From positions 62,001 to 126,000 of the forward strand of contig JAXLXW010000012.1 in assembly GCA_046327755.1 (NCBI GenBank): DNA of 64,000 nt. The letters run 5' to 3'. The notes beneath the pieces were generated by a model that was not told where the DNA came from, did no database searches, and saw only the letters and a list, made by a program, of their open reading frames with translations. This DNA comes from SCN-70-22 sp046327755 (lineage in GTDB: Bacteria > Gemmatimonadota > Gemmatimonadetes > Gemmatimonadales > Gemmatimonadaceae). The translations under genes were made by a program, and so were the position numbers. This document shows, piece after piece, positions 17,630 to 25,109 of the stretch; position 1 is the first letter of the stretch; each line of letters begins with the position of its first letter.

Positions 17630-20600
17630 ATGCCGCATCGCCCCCCAGCCGACCGGCTCTCCCCCACTCCGGATCGCCTGCGGCACAATGTGCCCGTAGC
17701 GCTTTCCTCGTTTGTCGGCCGCAGCCTCGAAGTGGGAGAGGTGCGCGACGCCCTCAGCTGGTCGCGCCTGGTCACCGTCGCTGGTGCCGGAGGGGCTGGC
17801 AAGACGCGACTCGTGCGCGAGGTGGCCGCGGCGATCGTGCGAGACGCCGCCGCTGACGACGCCACGCTCCCCTTCCCGGACGGGATTCTCTGGGTCGAAC
17901 TGGCGCCGGTGAGCAGCGGCGAGGACGTCGCGGCCACGCTCGCCGCCCTCCTCGACATCACCCCCTCGTCAGGCAAGCCGCTCGTCGATGCCGTGGTCGA
18001 CGCGCTCCGGTCGCAGCGCCTCCTGGTCGTCCTCGACAACTGCGAGCACGTCATCCACGAAGCCGCCGCGCTCGCCGACGCCCTGCTGCGCGGGGCGCCA
18101 CACCTGACGATCGCCGCCACCAGCCGCGAGGCGCTCGCCATCGACGGCGAGGTGGTGTGGCCGATGCCAGGGCTCACGCGCTGGGAACCAGGCGACGCCG
18201 CACCGCACCTCGATGCCGCGCATGCGCTGGACTTCGACGCCATTCGGTTGTTTGTCGAACGCGCCCGCGCCGCCACGCCGAGCTTCGCGCTGACCGATGC
18301 CAACGCCGAGTCGGTGGCCACGATCTGCACGCGCCTCGACGGCCTCCCGCTGGCGCTCGAACTCGCCGCCGCGATCGTCCCTGTCCTCGGGATCGACGCC
18401 CTCGTCGCCCGTCTCGACGACGCCCTCTCGCTCCTGGCCCGCGGCAAGCGCACCTCCATCCCGCGCCATCGCACCATGCGCGCGGTCCTCGACTGGAGCT
18501 ACGAACTCCTCGGCCCCGAGGAACAGGCGCTCCTCCGCCGCCTCTCCGTCTTCCGCGGCGCCTTCACGCTGGAAGACGTGGAGGCCGTCTGCGCCCCATC
18601 GCCGGGAAGCGGTGAACCGCGCATCGACGTCCTCACGGCGCTGGGGCGACTGGTCGAACTCTCGCTCATGGAAGTGCGCGAGGACGAGGGCGAGGCCAAC
18701 TATCGATTGCTGGAGACGGTGCGGCAGTACGGCGCCACGCTCCTGCGCGCCAGCCCGCACGAGCGTGAGGTGCGCGCACGGCACGCCCGGTGGGTGGCGG
18801 AGGTCGCCGAGCGCGTCGAGCCGATGACCTTCAGCCCGGCGCGCGGGCGGATCGTCTGGCGCCAGCGGCGCGCGGTCGAGGAGATCCGCGCTGCGCTGCA
18901 CTGGGCAACCGCGCCGGACGGCGATCCCGTCCTCGCCTTTCGCATCGGCGGTGCGTTAGGCTGGTACTGGATCTCCCTCCATCCGTGGGGCGAGGCCCGC
19001 GCCCTCCTGCGCGCCGCCCTTGCGGCTGCCGACGCACAGGGGATCGCCGACGCCGATCGCCCGCTCGAGGATCGCGTCGCGCTGGGACGCATGATGTACC
19101 CCATGCTCGGCCTCGCCTACTTCGCCGGCGACACCGACGCCATGCTCGCCATCGCCGCGCGCGAGGAGGTGCTGTGGGACAGCGTCGACGCCACCCCCGG
19201 CCTCACCGATGCCCAGCGCCTGTCGTCGGCGCGCGGGCGCACGCTCTGCTACCAGCTGACCGGGCTCGCGCGCGCCATGCGTGGCGAGGCGGAGGTCGCA
19301 TGCCGCACGATGAACCGTTGCGTCGCCACCGCGGAGCGCTCCGGCGATCGCTGGTTGCTGGCGGTGATGATGATGCGACGCGCACTGGGGCTCCACATCC
19401 TGGGTGACTTCACCGGCGCGCAGCGCGACTTCGCATCGTCCATCGCCCCGCTCACCGAGATGGGGGAACACTGGTTCCTCTCGCTTGCGCTCGAGGGGAT
19501 GGCGATCAACGCGCTCGCCTTGGGCGACATCGCCGCCGCCGGCGCGTACGCCCGGGAGAGCGTCACCGTGCTGCGCCCGGAGCCGGACGCCTGGTTCATC
19601 TCGCGCTCGCTCGACGCCATCGCCGTCGTGCTGGAGGCGCGCATTGCATCTGGCGGCATCGCCGGCGACGACTCGCTCGCGCGCGCCACGGTGGCCGCGC
19701 GCCTGATGGGGGCCGCCGCCGGGCTGCGGCGCCGCTGCGGTGCGGGGATCATCGGCCCGGACGTGAAGCGGCACGCCGCCACGCTCGAGTCGCTGCGCGC
19801 GAGGCTCGGCGCGGCGCGCTTCGATGCCGCGCACGCGGAGGGCGAGCGCTGGACGCTCCCCGACGTCTTTGCGGCGATGGAGCGCGACCCCATCATCGCC
19901 GCGCTCGCCGAGGGAAGCGCGCCCCCTCCGTCGGCACCCGCTCCCTCGTCTGCGACGCGTGCGGCGCGCACGCTCGAGGTCTCGCTCCTGGGCGGTGTTT
20001 CCATCGTCGACGGTGGCGTCCCGCTCGCCAATGACGTGATGCCGGCCGGCAAGATGCTCGAGCTCCTGGTCTTCCTCCTCCTGCATCGCGGTGCCACCAA
20101 GGACGAGGTGGGGGTTGCCCTCTGGCCCGATGCGTCGGCGGCACAGGTGCGCAACATCTTCCACGTCACGCTGCACCACCTGCGACGCGCCCTGGGATCG
20201 ACGCGATGGATCACCTTCGATCGCAACCTGTACACCTTCGTGCGGACCCCTGAGCCAGGGCGCACTCTCGACCTCGACGTCGATGCGGTGCTGGACGCGA
20301 GCGCGAAGGCGCGCGCCTGGCTCCGCGAGCGCACGACCCCCACGCCGGAGCAGTACACCGAGGTGCGACGTGCCCTCAGCCGCAACCGCGGCCCGCTCGC
20401 GCGTGGATTCGTGAAGGAAGACTGGATCGTCGCCCACCAGGACCATGTGCAGGGCGCCTGGGCTGAGGGGATGGATGCCCTGGCGCAACTCGCCTTTGGC
20501 GCCGACCGCTTTGACGAGGCGGCCTCGGCCCTCGAGGCGCTGATCCGGCAGGAGCCGCTGCGGGAGAGTGCGCACCGTCTCTACCTGCGCACCCTCGCCG

Positions 20601-20722
20601 CGCGCGGCGAGCCGGCCCGTGCGCTGGTGCACTACGGTGAGCTGTCCAACCTGCTGCAACGCGAGTTGGGGGCACGACCGGCGCGGGAGACGCGCGAGAT
20701 CGCGGAGCGACTGCGAGGGTAG
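17630..20722 (+). CDS. ATPase-TPR regulator with C-terminal BTAD/SARP DNA-binding module
   Basis: 1030 residues. The N-terminal half is a STAND/NB-ARC-like ATPase: Walker A GAGGAGKT (Lys58), Walker B LLVVLDNCEHV, a sensor region (ATSREAL) and GLPLALELAA. A helical TPR-like middle follows. From about residue 782 the C-terminus is a winged-helix DNA-binding domain plus BTAD (LEVSLLGGVSIVDG, VALWPDASAAQVRN, then the helical BTAD ending RETREIAERL). The order is the reverse of AfsR, where the DNA-binding part is N-terminal. The ATG at 17630 is chosen because the longer reading frame upstream is antisense to the divergent lipoprotein. A signal-responsive cytoplasmic activator is likely. Confidence 0.88.
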   Translation: MPHRPPADRLSPTPDRLRHNVPVALSSFVGRSLEVGEVRDALSWSRLVTVAGAGGAGKTRLVREVAAAIVRDAAADDATLPFPDGILWVELAPVSSGEDVAATLAALLDITPSSGKPLVDAVVDALRSQRLLVVLDNCEHVIHEAAALADALLRGAPHLTIAATSREALAIDGEVVWPMPGLTRWEPGDAAPHLDAAHALDFDAIRLFVERARAATPSFALTDANAESVATICTRLDGLPLALELAAAIVPVLGIDALVARLDDALSLLARGKRTSIPRHRTMRAVLDWSYELLGPEEQALLRRLSVFRGAFTLEDVEAVCAPSPGSGEPRIDVLTALGRLVELSLMEVREDEGEANYRLLETVRQYGATLLRASPHEREVRARHARWVAEVAERVEPMTFSPARGRIVWRQRRAVEEIRAALHWATAPDGDPVLAFRIGGALGWYWISLHPWGEARALLRAALAAADAQGIADADRPLEDRVALGRMMYPMLGLAYFAGDTDAMLAIAAREEVLWDSVDATPGLTDAQRLSSARGRTLCYQLTGLARAMRGEAEVACRTMNRCVATAERSGDRWLLAVMMMRRALGLHILGDFTGAQRDFASSIAPLTEMGEHWFLSLALEGMAINALALGDIAAAGAYARESVTVLRPEPDAWFISRSLDAIAVVLEARIASGGIAGDDSLARATVAARLMGAAAGLRRRCGAGIIGPDVKRHAATLESLRARLGAARFDAAHAEGERWTLPDVFAAMERDPIIAALAEGSAPPPSAPAPSSATRAARTLEVSLLGGVSIVDGGVPLANDVMPAGKMLELLVFLLLHRGATKDEVGVALWPDASAAQVRNIFHVTLHHLRRALGSTRWITFDRNLYTFVRTPEPGRTLDLDVDAVLDASAKARAWLRERTTPTPEQYTEVRRALSRNRGPLARGFVKEDWIVAHQDHVQGAWAEGMDALAQLAFGADRFDEAASALEALIRQEPLRESAHRLYLRTLAARGEPARALVHYGELSNLLQRELGARPARETREIAERLRG

Positions 20723-20791
20723 TAGCATTCGCATGAGCGGTCGCGATGTCAGCGGTGCCCGCTCCCCCGGCCTCTCATACGTCACGCGAGC

Positions 20792-21232
20792 ATGCTGCCT
20801 CGGATCCTGTTTCTCGGTGCGTGGTTCGCCGGCCTGACCATGGTGATCGGCGCCGGCTTCATGGTCGATGGCTACCTGCTGCACGTGCGGAAGATCCCGC
20901 TCCCGCACCCCTATCCGTTGGAGGGGGTGCTTTGGATGTGCGGATTCGTGACCGTGGAGGCCGCCCTGCTCTACGCGATCGTTGCGTGGCGTGGGCGTGC
21001 GATGACGTGGTGGCGCGTCGCACTGGCCATCGCGGTCGCGCTCGCCCTCCTACTCGCCGGGGCGGGGAACATGCATCAGCCTCCGTACGGCGTCTGGCAC
21101 GTGCTGTGGTTGGGGTGCGTCACGCTGGCGCTCATCTGCGTGCCGGTCATCGCACTGCTCACGCGCGGACTCGTGCAGCGCGCGGAGCCGTCTGCCGTCG
21201 GTCGACCGGGCCGGGAGGGCGCCTTGCTGTAA
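20792..21232 (+). CDS. small four-helix membrane protein, unknown function
   Basis: 146 residues with four hydrophobic helices (about 5-27, 43-63, 72-90 and 103-125), separated by short loops containing His and Pro (NMHQPPYGVWH). Starts 69 bases after the BTAD regulator on the same strand, so it may be in its transcript. No family recognised and no strong ribosome site; the ATG is the only sensible start. Confidence 0.65.
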   Translation: MLPRILFLGAWFAGLTMVIGAGFMVDGYLLHVRKIPLPHPYPLEGVLWMCGFVTVEAALLYAIVAWRGRAMTWWRVALAIAVALALLLAGAGNMHQPPYGVWHVLWLGCVTLALICVPVIALLTRGLVQRAEPSAVGRPGREGALL

Positions 21233-21327
21233 CCAAGGCGCTGCGATTGCGCGTGTGCGTCTGCTCGCCCTTTCGTTGCTGATGCTGCATGTTAGGGGTC
21301 GCTCGTCACCTGCAACCGCGAGGCCCC

Positions 21328-21576
21328 ATGCATCGACGCCCGTTGCTCCACCTTTGGCCGCTACGTCCTTCGGTAGCGCTCCGCCTCGCCCTCGCGCTGC
21401 TGAGCGTCGGCGCGACGGCGCTTGTAACCACGTCACTCTGCGAATCCCCCGGCGGCTGCACGAGTGCGGTCGTCGGAATCTCGCTCGGCGGGGCCGTCAT
21501 CGGGGGACTCTTCGGCCTCATCATCGGCGCCGGCGTGGGGCACGTCGTCCCGCATTGGCGGCTGTTGCATCCATGA
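21328..21576 (+). CDS. small membrane protein, unknown function
   Basis: About 82 residues with two hydrophobic helices; the second is glycine-rich (GISLGGAVIGGLFGLIIGAG), a glycine-zipper-like pattern. GAGG lies four bases before the ATG at 21328. An upstream in-frame ATG at 21289 adds 13 residues and starts inside a GTTAGG hexamer. Followed 22 bases later by an exported protein gene, probably in one operon. Confidence 0.5.
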   Translation: MHRRPLLHLWPLRPSVALRLALALLSVGATALVTTSLCESPGGCTSAVVGISLGGAVIGGLFGLIIGAGVGHVVPHWRLLHP

Positions 21577-21598
21577 GCCCCACGGGGGAACGCCACCC

Positions 21599-22162
21599 AT
21601 GAAGCTGTTCCATCGTTGGGCAGCCACGCTCGCTCTGTCGCTCCTCTCCGCGCCGCTCGTCGCCCAGGCGCCACAGCGCGCCCTCAACACCTTTGCCGCG
21701 GAAGGACTCGCCGACTCGAGTGTGCGCGCGACACTCCGCGCGTCCGTGATCGCACCGAATATCGCGTCGAATACCGTCGCTCCCTCGGCATGCCACCGCA
21801 ACGGCGGAGACCGTGCCCGGCAATTCGTCGTGGGCCTCGTTGGCGCATGGGCCGTTGGACTCGTGGCTTTCAAAGCGATCGACGACCCCGGTGGCCCGGG
21901 CCGCAAGGTCAAGGGCGACGCTGGCTACACACCAAATGCCAACACGGCCTACGCGCTCGGCTCGTGGCTAGGCAGTGCCGGGGGCGTGTACTGGGCGGGG
22001 AGGCAGCATGCATGCGGTTCGTTCAGCAAGACGTTGCTCCTTACCGGGCTCCCGACGATCCCCCTCCTCCTTCTACGCGACGAACCCTACCTCCCCGTGA
22101 TCGGCGTCGTGCTCGGCGCACCGGTGCAATCGCTGGTGGCGACCGCGGCATACCCCAAGTAG
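21599..22162 (+). CDS. exported protein, unknown function
   Basis: 187 residues. Signal peptide with cleavage after A-P-L-V-A-Q. A hydrophobic segment (QFVVGLVGAWAVGLVAFKAI) and two further apolar stretches near the C-terminus suggest membrane association. Two Cys (SACHRNGG and HACGSFSK) could pair. GGGGGA lies about nine bases before the ATG. No recognisable family. Convergent with the carboxyltransferase gene, with 45 bases between them. Confidence 0.65.
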   Translation: MKLFHRWAATLALSLLSAPLVAQAPQRALNTFAAEGLADSSVRATLRASVIAPNIASNTVAPSACHRNGGDRARQFVVGLVGAWAVGLVAFKAIDDPGGPGRKVKGDAGYTPNANTAYALGSWLGSAGGVYWAGRQHACGSFSKTLLLTGLPTIPLLLLRDEPYLPVIGVVLGAPVQSLVATAAYPK

Positions 22163-22207
22163 TCGTCGCTGCACTCTGACAGGGTCGACTCCAGCGCGCG
22201 AGACCCC

Positions 22208-23764
22208 TCAGGGCCGGAACCCAAACCCCACGCGCCCAGGCTTGCGCAACGGCGCCGCCAGGTTTGCAAACTCGCACAGCACGGCGCGCGTCTCGCTCGG
22301 TGCGATGATCTCCTCGATCCCGAACTTCTCCGCCGTCCGGAACGGCGACCGCACCCGGTTCAATCGCTCGACGATCTCACGGCGCGCCGCCTCGCGATCG
22401 TCCGCTGCGTCGAGTTGGGCCTTGTACGCGACTTCGATGCCGCCTTCGATCGGGAGCGACCCCCAGTCGCCGCTCGGCCAGGCGTAGCGATAGCGAAAGC
22501 GCATGTGGTTCGACATCCCGCCCGCCGCCACGCCGAATGCCTTTCGCACGACGATCGTGCACCACGGCACGCTCGCCTGGAAGACGCTGGCCAGCGCCCG
22601 CGCCCCGTGTCGCAGCGTCCCCGCGCGCTCGGCTTCGACTCCGATCATCAGCCCCGGAATGTCGACGACGTTCACCACTGGTAGGTGAAACGTCTCCGCC
22701 AGCTCGAGGAAGCGGGTGAGCTTCTGTCCTGCCTCGGCAGTCCACGCGCCGGCGCTCACCGACACGTCGCTGGCGATGACCGCGACAGGCCAGCCATCGA
22801 GCCGCGCGAACGCCGTGATCACCGAGCCGCCCCAGCGACGACCGATCTCGAACAGCGAATCGCGATCGACGAGCGCCTCGAGGATCGGTCGGATCTTGTA
22901 GGCCATGCGCCGGTCGCGCGGGATCGCACCGTCCAGCCAGCGCTCCGCGCGATCGGCCGGATCAGCCGTCGCGATGCGCTCGCTCAGCGCATCGACCGAC
23001 GACGGGAGATAGGACAGGAAGCGCCGCGCCATCGCCATCGCCCCGGCCTCGTCGTCCGCGAGGTCGTCGACCGCCCCGCTCCGCGCGTGCACCTCGGCGC
23101 CGCCGAGTTCGTCCTTCGTCACCGCGCGCCCCGCGGCGGTGACGAGCGCAGGGCCTGCGGCGAACATCTGCCCGATTCCCTTCACCAGCACCGAGTAGTG
23201 CGACGACACGAGGCGCGCCGCCCCCAGTCCGGCGACCGGGCCGAGCCCTAACGACGCGACGGGGACCGTGGCGAGGTTGTCGACCAGCCAATCCCATCCC
23301 GGGAGCGCCGGGACGTAGGTGAAGCCGCTGGTCTCCAGCGTCTTCACCGAGCCGCCACCGCCGGTGCCATCGATGAGGCGCACGATCGGGAGGCGCAGCT
23401 CGTTCGCCATCTGCTCCGCCTGCACCTGCTTCTCGTGGATCGTCGCCTCGGCGGCGCCCCCGCGGATGGTGAAATCGTCGCCAGCCACCACCACCGGGCG
23501 CGCGTCGATGCGTCCCCGCCCGAAGATGAAGTTCGACGGCGTGTACTGGGCGAGCGACCCATCCTCATTGTAGCTGGCGGCGCCCGAGATGCTCCCGATC
23601 TCGCGAAAGCTCCCCGCGTCCAGCAGGAGGTCTATGCGCTCGCGCACCGTGAGCTTTCCCTTCGCCTTCTGCAGCGCCACCTTGTCGGCGCCTCCCATCT
23701 CCTGCGCCAGCCGCTGCCGCTCGCGCAGCTGTGCAATCTCCGGATCCCACGCCTGGTCGCTCAC
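22208..23764 (-). CDS. acyl-CoA carboxylase carboxyltransferase subunit
   Basis: 518 residues of the biotin-dependent carboxyltransferase family (propionyl-, acetyl- or methylcrotonyl-CoA carboxylase beta subunit), length as expected. N-terminal half: GKLTVRERIDLLLD and the crotonase-fold core with GTGGGGSVKT; C-terminal half: VDIPGLMIGVEAERAGTLRHGARAL and VRKAFGVAAGGM, the CoA/carboxybiotin-binding regions. It transfers carboxylate from biotin to acyl-CoA and needs a biotin carboxylase/BCCP partner not present in this window. GTG start, three bases after the acyl-CoA dehydrogenase stop, so the two form an operon, probably for branched-chain amino-acid or odd-chain acyl-CoA breakdown. Confidence 0.92.
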   Translation of the reverse strand: MSDQAWDPEIAQLRERQRLAQEMGGADKVALQKAKGKLTVRERIDLLLDAGSFREIGSISGAASYNEDGSLAQYTPSNFIFGRGRIDARPVVVAGDDFTIRGGAAEATIHEKQVQAEQMANELRLPIVRLIDGTGGGGSVKTLETSGFTYVPALPGWDWLVDNLATVPVASLGLGPVAGLGAARLVSSHYSVLVKGIGQMFAAGPALVTAAGRAVTKDELGGAEVHARSGAVDDLADDEAGAMAMARRFLSYLPSSVDALSERIATADPADRAERWLDGAIPRDRRMAYKIRPILEALVDRDSLFEIGRRWGGSVITAFARLDGWPVAVIASDVSVSAGAWTAEAGQKLTRFLELAETFHLPVVNVVDIPGLMIGVEAERAGTLRHGARALASVFQASVPWCTIVVRKAFGVAAGGMSNHMRFRYRYAWPSGDWGSLPIEGGIEVAYKAQLDAADDREAARREIVERLNRVRSPFRTAEKFGIEEIIAPSETRAVLCEFANLAAPLRKPGRVGFGFRP

Positions 23765-23767
23765 GTC

Positions 23768-24922
23768 TTACAGCGTGCGGGCGATGAGTTCCTTCATGAT
23801 CTCGTTGGTCCCGCCGTAGATGCGCTGCACGCGTGCGTCGGCAAACATGCGGCAGACGAGGTACTCGTTCATGTAGCCGTAGCCGCCGTGCAGCTGCACG
23901 CAGTCGTCGAGGACCTTCTGCTGCATGTCGGTCGTCCACCACTTGGCCATCGCCGCGGTGGTGGTGTCGAGCGTCCCCGCCGCCACGCGCGCCACGCACT
24001 CGTCGACGAACGATCGCGCCACGCGGGCAATGGTCGCCGACTCTGCAAGGGTGAAGCGCGAGTGCTGGAAGTCGCCGATCTTCTTCCCGAAGGCTTCGCG
24101 CTCCTTCACGTACTGGCGCGTCGCGTCGAGCGCTCCCTCCATCGCCGCCACCGCGGCGACGGCGATGATCATGCGCTCGTACGGCAAGTCGCTCATCATC
24201 TGCGCGAAGCCGCGCCCCTCCACCTCGCCTAACAAGCACGACGCCGGGACGCGCACGTCCTCGAAGATCAGCTCTGCCGTGTCCTGCGCCTTGAGCCCCA
24301 TCTTGTCGAGGATGCGCCCCACGCGGTACCCGGGGAGGTCCTTCGTCTCCACCATGAGCATGGAGATCCCCTTCGCCCGCTCCGACGGATCGGTCTTCAC
24401 CGCCAGCGCGATGAGCGTGGTGAGGTAGCCGTTGGTGATGAAGAGCTTGGTCCCGTTGATGATGTAATCGTCGCCATCGCGCACGGCGCGCGTCTGGATC
24501 GACTGGAGGTCGGAGCCCGCCCCCGCCTCGGACATCGCGATCGAACCGATCAGCTCACCCGAGGCCATGCGGGGGAGCCAGCGCTGCCTCTGCGCCTCGG
24601 TGCCGTGGTTGAGGATGTAGTGCGCGCAGATGCTGTGCACCCCGGAACCGAAGCCGCTGATCCCGGCGCGCGACAGCTCCTCGTGCAGGATCGCCTCATG
24701 GAAGAACGTCCCCCCCATCCCGCCGTACTCCGCCGGGATGTCGATGCAGAGCAGCCCCTGCTCGCCCGCCCGCTTCCAGATCTCCGTCCCCACGTGCTGC
24801 TGCTTGCGCCAGGCGGGGTCGTTAGGCACCATCTCGCTCGCGACGAAGGCGGCGACGGTCTGGCGGAAGAGCGCGAGCTCCTCGGCGTCGACGACGGGGG
24901 CGGCTGCGGCTGGGGTGGTCAT
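23768..24922 (-). CDS. acyl-CoA dehydrogenase
   Basis: 384 residues, a normal length. FAD and substrate motifs SIAMSEAGAGSDL, YIINGTKLFITNG and the C-terminal RIYGGTNEIMKELIAR are clear. The usual catalytic Glu before G-T near the C-terminus (as in medium-chain enzymes) is Gly here; instead Glu249 in D-L-P-Y-E-R-M matches the helix position used by isovaleryl-CoA and long-chain enzymes. That supports a branched or long-chain substrate. First gene of an operon with the carboxyltransferase, as in leucine degradation clusters. Starts with ATG at 24922. Confidence 0.93.
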   Translation of the reverse strand: MTTPAAAAPVVDAEELALFRQTVAAFVASEMVPNDPAWRKQQHVGTEIWKRAGEQGLLCIDIPAEYGGMGGTFFHEAILHEELSRAGISGFGSGVHSICAHYILNHGTEAQRQRWLPRMASGELIGSIAMSEAGAGSDLQSIQTRAVRDGDDYIINGTKLFITNGYLTTLIALAVKTDPSERAKGISMLMVETKDLPGYRVGRILDKMGLKAQDTAELIFEDVRVPASCLLGEVEGRGFAQMMSDLPYERMIIAVAAVAAMEGALDATRQYVKEREAFGKKIGDFQHSRFTLAESATIARVARSFVDECVARVAAGTLDTTTAAMAKWWTTDMQQKVLDDCVQLHGGYGYMNEYLVCRMFADARVQRIYGGTNEIMKELIARTL

Positions 24923-24963
24923 GGGGGGCGACTCGGGCGTGCGAGGCTGGGCGTGGCGGCTAC

Positions 24964-25005
24964 GTGAGACGCGGCAGTCTCACGCGAAGGCGCGAGGACG
25001 CTAAG
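24964..25005. repeat. intergenic hairpin and short-period repeat element
   Basis: A perfect stem GTGAGAC / GTCTCAC (24964-24970 and 24977-24983, six-base loop) runs into an eight-to-nine-base periodic tract, GCGAAGGC-GCGAGGAC-GCTAAGG, up to about 25005. It sits in the 187-base gap between the permease gene and the acyl-CoA dehydrogenase start. It looks like a repetitive extragenic element, not a coding remnant. Confidence 0.45.
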
Positions 25006-25109
25006 GTGTCTCGCGAGGGGCGGTGGGGGAATAGCGCACGCGCCCGGACTGGAACCATGCTCCCTCGACGGCGCGGGTGCAGTCGGTCGCACCGCGCGCC
25101 CCCCCTGCG

